NCBI RefSeq assembly: GCF_000004825.1
Contig: NW_008805070.1
Span: forward strand, 1,426,001-1,490,000
DNA length: 64,000 nt
DNA from: Heterostelium album PN500
Taxonomy: Eukaryota; Evosea; Eumycetozoa; Acytosteliales; Acytosteliaceae
Reading direction: 5' to 3'
Shown: in pieces, positions 1 to 9,525 of the stretch
How the letters are laid out: each line of letters starts with the position of its first letter
Numbering within the stretch: the stretch's first letter is position 1
Notes under the pieces: model-generated
What the model was told of the DNA's origin: nothing
Seen by the model: the letters and a program-made list of their open reading frames with translations, nothing else
The model's database searches: none
Position numbers and translations under genes: made by a program

Positions 1-1945
1 TCCTGAAAGTAGTGTCATTGTTATTACTTCATTAGCTAACCTAGAATAATAACTTGGTGGTCGATCTTCATATTTATTTATTTTGTAGGCACACTATAAT
101 ATTTTTTATTAGTAAAAAATACCTAATTAATTTTTATGATTAAAAATTTACCAACATATTTGTATCTTTAGAGATAACTAAATAAACTTCATTTAAACTT
201 TGGGAAAACTTGGTGATGTAATAATAGAGTTTGGAATTAATTATGAATGTTTTTTCATTGAAAAACAAATCAGGTTGGAAATTACTTATATAATTATTCA
301 CTGAATTAATTGTGATAACATGATATGCTGATTTTGTTGCTAAGATTTGTAATCGTTTCAATATCCACTTATCATTATTTTTCAATATTACCATATTGAT
401 ATCATGGTTGTTTATATTCAAACCAGTTAGCTTTAGTTCATGATTTGTATTTTCCCCAACCTGTTCAACTAACAATTCATTTCCAAATGTTACTATTACA
501 ACTAATATATGACTAGTTATGTTTTTGAAATGCAACTCTATATTTAAAAAACTTTCTGCAGCATAACTCTTAATTGAACATTCAATTGGGCGACTTAGGA
601 TCTCTCCTCTTGAAGATGAGTCCACTTGATATGTATTCTTGCCTATGTTGAATGACTTTAGTGATGAAGGTAGTGTATCGAAATGGATGGTTTGCATATA
701 GTTATCATTAAACTTTAACGATTTCAACCGGTTTGGGAGATCGCCTATTTTGATGGGATGATTATATTGAAAACCAAATTCTATTGATTCGACAGATTCA
801 GGCAGCGATCCCGAAATAATTGGAAAAGTGCTTGAATATACCAGAGTTTTCAAAGACTGTGGTAATACTCCCTTTGGAATATCGGTCTTGGTATTGAAGT
901 TTAATATATAAAGTGAAGGTGGAAATACTCCTGGTACAATTGGATGCGAATACTCTGCACCTAAGGCCAGGATTTCTAGTGATGCAGGCAAAAGACCTGG
1001 CCCCAATGCTTGATTGAAGTAATGACCAAAATAAAGTTTAATTAAAGATTTTGGTAATGTTCCAGGAAGAATTGGATAGTTGTATTTGTCACTAAAAGAT
1101 AGATTTGTCAAAGACTCTGGTAAAATTCCTGGTTCTATTACTTGGGCAAACTCTGTACCCAAAGACAATGATTTAAGAGTTGGAGGCAACACTGGTAATG
1201 GAATATTGTAGTCTCTTTCCAATCTTAACACCTCTAAACATGAAGGTAATTCATAGATAGGTTGATTAAAGAACCAATCGAATCTCAACTCGGTAATGGA
1301 ATTGGGTAGAATTCCTGGCAGAATAGGCAGATTATAATATAAACCAAAGTTCAAAACTCTTAGAGACTTGGGTAGTACATCCTTTTCTATTGGTAGATTG
1401 TAGTCTGGTCCTAGTGTTAGAGAATCCAATTTCTCTGGAAGTACGTTGACGTGAATTGGTTGGTTGAAATGCCAGTAGAAGATGAGAGTTTTCAACGATG
1501 ATGGTAGACAACCGGGTAGTAATAGCTGATTGAAATCATCATAAAACTCTAGATACTCTAACCTCTCGGGTAGTGATCCAATTTCAATAGGCTGATTGAA
1601 GTTCTTTCCGAATATTATTGATCTAAGAGATTGAGGTAAGACTCCAAGCATAATTGGTTTATTAAAACTGTCACCAAACTTCAAACTCTCAAGTGTCTCT
1701 GGCAATACTCCTTCTATAATCTCTTGATTATAGTTAGCACCGAACCGTAATGACTTTAGAGTAGGTGGTAGCGCACCTGGAAGAATCGGACAATCGAAAC
1801 ATTTTCCAAATGTTAAAGACCCAACTAATTCCTCTTGAATAGATCCTTGGTGTACAGTCTCATTATAGTCATTGTCAAACTTCAGCTCCAAATCTTGTGA
1901 ATCACTTTCACTCGTTGTATATTGATTATTATTTGATTGTATCAT
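1..1945 (-). CDS. FNIP-repeat protein, 3' end beyond the window
   Basis: The first exon (1945-152) encodes 598 residues. After a short Ser/Asn/Asp-rich N-terminus there are about 18 FNIP repeats of roughly 20-22 residues, each with a pattern such as FNQPI...G.LP.SLKSL; many keep the exact FNQPI or YNLPI core. A non-repeat C-terminal domain follows (from about residue 440). FNIP repeats form LRR-like solenoids that in dictyostelids are often attached to F-boxes or kinases; no F-box is visible here. The frame closes with a stop just past 152, but GTAAAT at 151 and ATTATAG ending at 94 define a good 58 bp intron. The frame then continues (CAYKINKYEDRPPSYYSRL) to base 1, so the true C-terminus lies outside. 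The molecular role is unknown. Confidence 0.8.
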
Positions 1946-2045
1946 TGAATAACAATAAATATAACAAAATGATTAAAAAATTTTTTTTTTGGTTGTGCTT
2001 AATTTAAAATGAAAAATAAATCAACAATTTAATTTTATAATGGGG

Positions 2046-3069
2046 TTACAAAGAAAAATAGATCTTGATCTTCACCGCTGATTTTTTCTTTCCTTTATTA
2101 TTATTTTTTTCATCATCTTCACCATCATCATTCTCTCCATCATCGTCATCATCATCACCATCATCATCTTTGTTGACATTCTTTGTTGTCTTTCTCTTCT
2201 TCTTTGGTGATGCAGAGTCATTTATAAACTTACCTCTAGCAGAGAGAGCGACTAAGTATTTTATAAGATGATACATATTACAAAAGCTCTTTGTAACAAC
2301 CACAGTACCGTCAATGTACTCGTATTTACACAATCGATTGGCTGGCAACTTACAAGGTCTCTTCTTATGGCTGTTAGGCTGATTGATCTTAGCGCAACAG
2401 TTTGGGACTGAAACACTATCAGAGTTTTCTTCACCAGATTCCTCCTCCTCATCATCTTCTTCTGAACTGTTAGCTTCAGATTCCTCTCTTTCTTCGTTGA
2501 CAATATTGTCGAAATCAATGTCAAATATTGATTGGCCACCAGGTTGGTAATCATCACCATTTTGCTCCACAAGATTTACATAATTGTTGAGAATGCCAAG
2601 TAAAAGAGTAGCCTCACCTGCCTTAATTAATAGGATTGTTAATAAAACATAACAAAGGCGGTCATCAATATATACATACTTCGACTACATGAGATTTCCT
2701 GCATTGAATTACTATCATGTTACCAATTCTAATCTTACCAAAAGGAGATTTGGTAATCTTTTGGTTACAAACAGCACAGTTCGTACCTCTGCATTGTTTG
2801 AAATCTAAAAGCTTATTCACTACATAATCAACTGTGTTTGGAAGACTGATAGGGGAATAAGATGATGTTGGTGTTGTTGTTGTTGTTGTTTTTGCTTCTT
2901 TGGATTCAGAAGAAGAGTGTGTACTTTCTCCTTTACAAGTACTACATGTGCATAGTGGAGTAATCCCATTTTTTGAGAAGAAATCGAAATAACATTTAGG
3001 ATTGTGTTGAAATAGAGTTATTTGGTTGAATAAATCTCCACAAAAAGGGCATTGTGACTCAGTACTCAT
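2046..3069 (-). CDS. Unknown acidic protein with N-terminal CxxC..H..C zinc-finger-like motif, two exons
   Basis: Two exons (3069-2680 and 2621-2046) join in phase 0 across a 58 bp intron (donor GTATGT, acceptor TTAATTAAG), giving about 321 residues. The N-terminus has CPFCGDLFNQITLFQHNPKC, a C2HC-type zinc-knuckle arrangement, followed by CTCSTC. A Ser/Thr-rich linker leads to a second Cys pair (CRGTNCAVC) and a conserved-looking core spanning the splice (CRKSHVVE joined to AGEATLLLGILNN). The C-terminal half is very acidic (Asp/Glu runs) with a nuclear-localisation-like PKKKRK and a lysine-rich tail. This composition suggests a nuclear or chromatin-linked protein, but I do not recognise the family. 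Confidence 0.72.
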
Positions 3070-3995
3070 AATTATGATATATAAATAATAATAAAACTAT
3101 TTGAATAAATATTTATGTAATAATAATAGACGCAATGCAATTTTTTGTTGATTTCTTTAAGGAAATAAGGAATTATAACTGATTTCAGTTAGGATAATAT
3201 TTAATTTATTAAATATTTCTATATACAAGGGAATTAAATAACTGACTATTAATAATTTTTTTTTTTTCTAATTTTTTTTGCAAAATTTTTCAAATTTCTC
3301 AGTCCTTCAAAATCATCTTTTATTAGCACAAGCAATAAAACACTAAAAACACTCTTCCTTTTCGAACTATTTGCAATTATAATTGATAAAATGAAGTATT
3401 TAAGAAAAAAACTCACTCTGATAGATGTTCAAGATAAAAAATCTTTGCATTAGACACAAAATAATAATAACTTTATTTAATCTAGTGTTAATCAGGTCCT
3501 TTGTTAAATATCTATTCCGCTAGTTGCTAATCATTCGATTTTCTCATATAAATTTCCCATATAACAATAACCATTTTTTGAACACTAATTTTTGATTGAA
3601 GATCTTTGAGAATTTAATTGAATCTTTCATAAAATTGATAAATATGTCTGTCTCTGTATTCTTTGATCTCTCGGGTTTGGTCCGAACTCTGATGCAGATT
3701 GGAAAACTCATTTTCCCCAACTAAATATAAAGGCAAAATTTTCAAAGTTTTTGTAAAGAATAAAACTTTATATTCTAAATCTACTATAAAAATGTTTTCT
3801 ATTTATCTAATTTTTATTAAAATCCAAGAAGGTTTGATATTTTTTATAATATTAATCTCTGTTTCGACAACTAAGAAAAAGAAATTTATGAAAAACAGCC
3901 ACAACCACTATCATTGAAAAAATTTAACATAATAATTATTTTTATTTAGAAAACAAAATTTATAAATTCATTTCTCTTTAATTCTTTTACCTATC
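3070..3995. other. AT-rich intergenic region containing one candidate small ORF
   Basis: About 0.9 kb lies between the divergent genes ending at 3069 and starting at 3996. Most of it is T/A-rich promoter-like sequence with homopolymer runs (around 3250-3290). The exception is the higher-GC stretch near 3640-3725, listed separately. The longer open frame starting at 3699 is AT-biased and looks random. Confidence 0.5.
3644..3724 (+). CDS. Candidate 26-residue microprotein
   Basis: An ATG with A at -3 opens a 26-codon frame (MSVSVFFDLSGLVRTLMQIG then KLIFPN, TAA). Its base composition is clearly richer in G+C and more codon-like than the surrounding 900 bp of AT-rich spacer. Hydrophobic residues are spaced like an amphipathic or membrane-interacting helix. 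There is no homology I recognise. It could instead be an upstream exon or an unrelated conserved element. Confidence 0.3.
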   Translation: MSVSVFFDLSGLVRTLMQIGKLIFPN

Positions 3996-4591
3996 ATGGA
4001 TAATAATAATAATAATCTTTTAAACAATCCACAAATAATCAATCACTCTGTTGTAACTATAGAACTACCTTGGAACATTTCTGTTAATCAGTATGAAAAG
4101 TTTGTAGATATCAATCATTTACCATCAGATAATTACCAAAAGAGATTTGTAGATATTCCTGTTGCAACACAAATAGACTTTTCTCCTCTTTTCCTACACA
4201 ACCTAAATTGTTGTTTACCAATTTTCCCTCTTCATTATAATCCACTTCACAAGATTGAGAAACTTAATAGAGAGACACATCTAATTGAATACAAAGGTAC
4301 AGATATCCTCTGGGTAAGAGATATAGCACAAAAGCCTGGAAGTCAGAATGCCGAGTTTGTTAGACAGGTTTCAAATTGGAATGATCAGAACAACCTTGGA
4401 GTTGTTTGTAGTGCAAGATCAGAGTTTCGACTATTACAAATAAATGCACATTAGTATGTTATAATTGTAAATTAATTATTCGAATATTACTAACAATACT
4501 ATAATATAGTCGTCCTGATGTAGCATTCAAAACTCATGCTATATATAATCTTGACCCCCCAAATATTCAAAATAATCATCATTCAATATAA
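3996..4591 (+). CDS. Unknown 179-residue protein, two exons
   Basis: Exon 1 (3996-4453) begins MDNNNNNLLNN, a common dictyostelid start. The frame would stop at once in TAG, but GTATGT at 4454 and AATATAG ending at 4509 define a 56 bp intron. The joined second exon (4510-4591) adds YRPDVAFKTHAIYNLDPPN and closes with TAA. The core carries LPWNISVNQYEKFVDINHL and a FVDIPVATQIDF segment; it has no signal peptide or membrane segment. I do not recognise the family. Its 3' end lies 128 bp before the left arm of the inverted repeat. Confidence 0.6.
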
Positions 4592-4718
4592 TAATACAAC
4601 AAAAACACAAGTATTATTATATCAGACATCAAAAATAAACAAAATTACATTACTCCTTTATTTCCTATCTATTTTACCGCCACCACCATTACTCTTTTAC
4701 CCATTCATTATGTTTCGG

Positions 4719-4870
4719 ATTATCTGTTTATATCATTTTTTCAAGATATCTTTATCTATGTTTTTTTTTTTTTTGATAAATTAAAATAACAAAAAGAGGA
4801 AAATAAAAAGTGTAGGTTGGGTTATTATCACGATCTAAATCACAACAACCCATTTTATTGCTATAAAAGC
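4719..4870 (+). repeat. Left arm of ~150 bp inverted repeat
   Basis: This arm matches the reverse complement of 5947-6108 with only small length differences in homopolymer and short-repeat tracts. It contains TATCTGTTTATATCA, a T-run, GTGTAGGTTGGGTTATTATC and ends ATTGCTATAAAAGC, which includes a TATA-like box. It begins 128 bp beyond the stop of the forward gene at 3996-4591. Confidence 0.85.
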
Positions 4871-5013
4871 TAGCACTTCCTGGTCAAAGTTTCCGATTAA
4901 TGCTATCATGCGAATTTTTATTTCTTTTTTTAGGTAATTATATTTGTTTTATTTATTTTATGTACAACAATATTATTTAATTATTTTTATTTTATTTTAT
5001 TTTATTTTATTTT

Positions 5014-5523
5014 TCAATCATGTCCACATTTAAATGGCTCCGTTGATATTTCTACTTCTTTAGGCCATTTTAATCTCATGTCATTCACCAAGAATTCTGC
5101 GTAGGTCTGGCAATTGAATTTCCTTGACCACTCTCCACTTTCGTCTCCAATGTACTCTGATCCAAATCGTACCATGGCCCAGTGAAAGAACTCTAGTGCA
5201 GTGAGATCTTGCTCTCTTTGCTCCAGAATAATTGATGGTTGGAACAAACCTAGGTTGAAAATCTTGAGACTCTCTCTTTTAAGTTGATTTCGTACCGATT
5301 TAAGATTGACAGTTGGCTTTTCGGAAGTACGTTTATATAAAACTACATGTGATTCTATTCCAATGACATATTCAGGTGTCGATTCACCTTTAAGGTCAAA
5401 CACAACTGAATAATGATGATCTTTCACAATTAGATAACATTTAAATTTCTGATTCTGATCGACAACATTATGTGGAAATATTTGTGAAACTGATTGTATC
5501 TTTTTTGTTTGTTTATTACCCAT
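5014..5523 (-). CDS. Unknown 169-residue protein, possible N-myristoylation and permuted papain-like fold
   Basis: A single exon encodes 169 residues starting MGNKQTKK. Gly2 followed by small/polar residues and Thr6 fits the N-myristoylation consensus, with a basic patch that would aid membrane binding. A His in KDHHYSVVFDL is followed much later by Cys in FNCQTYAEFLVNDM. The order His then Asn-Cys is that of circularly permuted NlpC/P60-like families (LRAT, PPPDE), so a thiol-enzyme or derived fold is possible; this is an inference from motif order only. The gene sits alone between the two inverted-repeat arms, and the right arm, with its TATA-like box, lies about 420 bp upstream of its ATG. 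Confidence 0.65.
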   Translation of the reverse strand: MGNKQTKKIQSVSQIFPHNVVDQNQKFKCYLIVKDHHYSVVFDLKGESTPEYVIGIESHVVLYKRTSEKPTVNLKSVRNQLKRESLKIFNLGLFQPSIILEQREQDLTALEFFHWAMVRFGSEYIGDESGEWSRKFNCQTYAEFLVNDMRLKWPKEVEISTEPFKCGHD

Positions 5524-5946
5524 TCATATATAAATTTAAAACTATAAAACTAAAACAAACATATAATTAAAAAAAAAAAAGAAAAAGAAACCAAATAGTA
5601 TTTATTTTGATTGATTGATTAATTTATTGATAGAATGATTTCTATTTCAAAAAAAAATAATTCTTCTTCTCTAGTTGTATTCAATTTAATTAATTGACTT
5701 AATTAAAATTATTATGTTACTGCCCTTTTTGATTTGTGTTGAAAATATTGTTAAAAACTAACTCTGTAGTGTGTTTTGCAATGATTGATACACAACCCTA
5801 AAAACAACAACAAACAAACATATATTTACTAATGTGCTTTACATGTTGTATTGGTGTTTATTTATTTTTAGTTGTATTATCACACAAATCTAATTGATTG
5901 AAAAAAGAAAAATAATACTAAAAAAAAATAAAGTAGTTATATATTT

Positions 5947-6108
5947 GCTTTTTATAGCAATAAAATGGGTTGTTGTGTGTGATTTAGATCGTGATAATAA
6001 CCCAACCTACACTTTTTTTTTTCCTCTTTTTATTATTTATTTTTAATTTATCAAAAAAAAAAAAAACATAGATAAAGATATACTGAAAAAATGATATAAA
6101 CAGATAAT
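5947..6108 (-). repeat. Right arm of ~150 bp inverted repeat
   Basis: On the reverse strand this arm reads like 4719-4870, with a longer A-run after AAGAGG and one extra CA-type repeat. It lies 178 bp beyond the stop of the SNIP1-like gene, in sense orientation with that gene, just as the left arm follows the gene at 3996-4591. Flanks outside both arms start to differ after ATTATCTG. Confidence 0.85.
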
Positions 6109-6286
6109 AGTAACTTCTTATTATTATTATTTGATTGAATTTTAAAATTAAATATATTATAATTACTATGGTGTGGTTTGGTTTGGTTTTTAATTAATAA
6201 ATTAAGGTGAGGTGTTTTTCTTATTTTGAATCATTAATAAATGATATGATGTTATTATTATTATTAAGTTTGAATAGTATGTTAAA

Positions 6287-7366
6287 TCAATCACTATCTA
6301 TATCGTTTTCGTGTAACAATACATATTCTCGTGTTGAATTTCCAAACTTTAATAAATCTCTTGATCTTAATTCAATATATACACAAGTCTCCACACTTTC
6401 TGAATTTAACTTTGTTCCATTGGTACTATTTAAATCTATTAGATATGGTCTATATAAATATCATTGTAATAATATATATATAATTAGTTATTTATGGTAT
6501 ATTGATAAGCTTTTTTAAAAATTACTTACTTGATTTGTTTTTCGTCATCTTCATCATTGTCATCATTTTTCTTTTTTTGATACTAATCTATGTACTATAA
6601 CTGCATGTTGAGATGAACAAGATGGATGTTCCGATGGAATATCGCATACAGTTCGGTCACGTCCGATTAGATATGATTTTCTGGTGTCTAGAGAGTACGG
6701 TTCCAATGGCTCGTTGTTCTTGAATGGATAGAGTATCCATTTGTAGGGTGACAAACGTGCTTCACTTGGTTCGAACCACTTTTTAGTTACACCGGGTGCA
6801 GTAGGCTTACTACCGTTACTCGACTGACCAGACTCTGTTTGCTTAGCAGCGTAGTCATCCATCAATATACCCGATGGTTTGAAATCTGGTTTCTCTTTAT
6901 TCTTTCGTTGTTCTCTTCTTCTTTCCGCTTCGTCATCGTCATCATGATCATCGTTCTTCTTCTTTCCATATTCAAATTCGTCGTCGTCATTTTGATGATT
7001 ATGACCTCCATATGGATTATGTCTATGATTTTTATTACTTTTACTACTACTGCTTTTACCGCTGCTACTACTACTACTACTACGTCGACCTTCATTAATC
7101 TTTTGAATTTCTCTTAATCTTTTATGATCTTCATCTTCTTGTGAGTAAGAAGAACTCTTTTTACTAGTGCTAGTACTTTTATTATTTCTATGTTTATCGT
7201 TGTCGCTATCACCGTCATCATCCCACCTACTCTTATTATTATTTTTATTATCTATATCTTTATCTCTACTTTTTCGATCATCATTATTTCTATCTCTATA
7301 TCTATCTCTATCAGATTCTCTATCGTTATATCTATCTCTTTCACTATCTTTATTTCTTGATGACAT
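6287..7366 (-). CDS. SNIP1/DDL-type FHA-domain nuclear protein, apparent frameshift
   Basis: The N-terminus (ATG at 7366) is rich in Arg, Asp, Ser and Lys (repeats like DRYRDRNND), as in SNIP1 and plant DAWDLE, which bind spliceosomal and small-RNA factors. A C-terminal FHA domain follows: KWFEPSEARLSPYKWILYPF, YLIGRDRTVCDIPSEHPSCS, then SQHAVIVHRLV. The frame is then lost at an A-rich stretch near 6563-6575. One extra A would keep the frame through an acidic linker to a donor GTAAGT at 6529 and, after an 80 bp intron, exon 2 at 6449-6287. Exon 2 supplies the rest of the FHA domain (PYLIDLNSTNGTKLN, LLKFGNSTREYVLLHE). Conservation on both sides makes family assignment firm; the break may be a homopolymer sequencing error or a real lesion. 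Confidence 0.85.
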
Positions 7367-7593
7367 TTCTGACAAGCTAGATGTAATAAAATAAATAAAT
7401 AAATTTTGAAAATCGATAAAAGTCACCAAACAAATCGAAAAACAAAGGAAATTTCCCACAAATAGAAAAAACATAGATATTATTTCACTCTATTTCTCAT
7501 ACTTTAGTCTTTTCAAAATGAATATAAAAACAATGTGAGTATTTATTTATGCGAATTGCTGATCATTTATTTTTATTAATTAGTTTTTGTTTT

Positions 7594-9177
7594 TTAATTT
7601 ATTAATATAATTTGTTTCTCTAGTAATGAAATATCTGTGAATCCACCTTTGATTGCTTCTCCATTTTCACAATATACCATGAAACATTTGGCAGTGTATC
7701 TTCTGAAGTGTAACCGTTTATCCAAGATTAATGATGTTATTGATTCAGGTAGTTTTTTTAGTTTACTGGCATAGTACGTGAGGTTATGACGTAATTCTCT
7801 TAGAGAGGCAGGGAAGGCTTTCTTTTCAATCGGTTTATCATATTCACAAAGATCTAATGTCTCTAAGTACTTTGGGAGTGAACCAACTGATATCTTTGCA
7901 CTATAGGCACGGTTTAAAATGAGTTCTTTAAGATTGGCAGGAAGATCACCTTTCGATAACTTTTGATCAAAGTTAGAACCAAATTCTAATGATTCCAAGT
8001 TATCGGGAAGAATGTATTGTACATCGATAGCATTGTCAAAATTTTGTGGTAATTTCAACTTTCTAAGCGATTGTGGTAGTTTGATTTTGAATTGTGGAGA
8101 CATCTCTATTTTGAGACTCTCCAACATTGTAAGCTGAGAAATGACATCTGGCGATTCAATACTAATATTCATTTCAAGTGTTAGGTGCTGAAGTGACTTT
8201 GGTAATACACCGTTGTTGATCAGTAAGCCAGTTTCATAGCCAGTGACAAAAGGATTAGTCACTGAAATGCTTAAGTTGGTCAGAGATGGAGGAAGATCAC
8301 TTGAAACTAGACGTTTTACAGGGGTGTGTAGCCATCTGATATCCATTGTTGTAATCGATGTCATCATACAAAAGTAATCTAAATGATCTGAGGCTATAAA
8401 CACAGTGTGTAGTCTCGGTGCAAAAGGAGTCAAAGTAGTATCGAAATTGAATGGTTTATGGTCATCTGAGTAACAAATGAAAACCTCTAGACTATGAGGA
8501 AGTCGAATTGGTAGGGTCACATCTAACGTGTGGAATTCGAGATGACGGAGAGATGCTGGGAATTCAGTTGGTTTCTTCTTTGACCTGTTTGAGATTTTCC
8601 TAAACCTAAGAGTATGGATTTTATCTGGAATCTTTGGAAAGTCTGATTCCTGAGATGCATACATAATTGACAACGATCTAGCCATGGCAGACATCTTTAA
8701 CTCAACATTAATGATTGAAATCGATGTAATACTCAAAGAGTCCAACTTCTCAAAGAAACCATTATCCAATATTTCATAGCCATAGACCACTAATTCCTTA
8801 GCGGTGATCGGTACTTTATATATTCCATCTCTTTCTGTTTGTTTTTTTAAATTCAATGTTAAAATGTTAGTTATATTAACAAAACAAATGATTATAAAAT
8901 TGTTATTACCTTTAATCACTATTTTTGGATCTTCATATTTTAATTGATTTTTGAAAGTGTTGAAATTGAAATTATTTAGTTTATTAGAGTTATAATGTAA
9001 AACAAGATATTTGTCTCTTTCAAAGAACCACTTTCTACAAACTAAGCTAAAACATATTTTATCCAAGATGTTTTCAAATCTGTTTGTAATCTCTGCCAAT
9101 AATAAATGAGAGAAACTATAGATTTTAGAATTATTTTTAGAATTATTATTATTCTTATAGTTCTTGTTTGCAATCAT
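7594..9177 (-). CDS. F-box/FNIP-repeat protein, paralogue 1 of a tandem triplet
   Basis: A continuous open frame of 527 codons probably hides a 75 bp stop-free intron (8909-8835, donor GTAATA, acceptor AACAG); removing it gives 502 residues. Its two paralogues have an intron at exactly this place. The N-terminus has an F-box-like motif (SHLLLAEITNRFENILDKIC, then SLVCRKWFFERDKYL), as in SCF-ligase adaptors. The rest is LRR/FNIP solenoid with repeats such as LPDNLESLEFGSNFDQKL and LPKYLETLDLCEYDKPI. Its likely role is substrate recognition for ubiquitination, by analogy with F-box proteins; substrates cannot be guessed. Confidence 0.8.
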   Translation of the reverse strand: MIANKNYKNNNNSKNNSKIYSFSHLLLAEITNRFENILDKICFSLVCRKWFFERDKYLVLHYNSNKLNNFNFNTFKNQLKYEDPKIVIKGNNNFIIICFVNITNILTLNLKKQTERDGIYKVPITAKELVVYGYEILDNGFFEKLDSLSITSISIINVELKMSAMARSLSIMYASQESDFPKIPDKIHTLRFRKISNRSKKKPTEFPASLRHLEFHTLDVTLPIRLPHSLEVFICYSDDHKPFNFDTTLTPFAPRLHTVFIASDHLDYFCMMTSITTMDIRWLHTPVKRLVSSDLPPSLTNLSISVTNPFVTGYETGLLINNGVLPKSLQHLTLEMNISIESPDVISQLTMLESLKIEMSPQFKIKLPQSLRKLKLPQNFDNAIDVQYILPDNLESLEFGSNFDQKLSKGDLPANLKELILNRAYSAKISVGSLPKYLETLDLCEYDKPIEKKAFPASLRELRHNLTYYASKLKKLPESITSLILDKRLHFRRYTAKCFMVYCENGEAIKGGFTDISLLEKQIILIN

Positions 9178-9525
9178 TTTGAATTATTTGTTGAGCAGAT
9201 GTAAAAATGATTTAAAATATTATCAAAATTTGTTATGATTTAGTTTTAACTCTATTGTGTGTGTGTTCCTTTTAAACACTTCTAAATTAAACTTTAATTA
9301 TTTAAATTTAACTATTATAAAATTTAATTCTCATGTGTGTTATTTCATTTTATAGGTTGGGTATATTTTTTGCAAAGCTTTTTTTATATTCTCGCATTAT
9401 CTTTGCAAAAGCTGTGTAAAATTTTTCATTTTTTGGAGGGAGGGATAAAATGAAATTACACATATGTTACATAAATAAAAATTTTATTTTAATTTAATTC
9501 ATAAATATACGAGTGTGTTAATTTT
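9178..9525. other. Intergenic spacer in the F-box/FNIP cluster
   Basis: About 350 bp of AT-rich spacer. It holds two near-identical 12-base direct repeats (TTTGCAAAGCTT and TTTGCAAAAGCT, near 9370 and 9400) and a short purine block GGAGGGAGGG (about 9437). Nothing else is seen. Confidence 0.5.

Noticed and set aside
3699-3917. Forward-strand 72-codon frame
   Set aside because: AT-driven composition (Lys/Ile/Phe), overlaps the better 26-codon frame, no homology or splice support.
4850-4910. Possible small-RNA gene after CCCATTTTATTGCTATAAAAGC in the left repeat arm, with a TAGCA/TGCTA stem
   Set aside because: Spacing from the TATA-like box to the stem is too short, and the CCCATTTT is only a weak match to the DUSE element.
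6207-6518. Forward-strand open frame of about 100 codons
   Set aside because: It lies antisense to exon 2 of the SNIP1-like gene, whose FHA residues are clearly conserved on the other strand.
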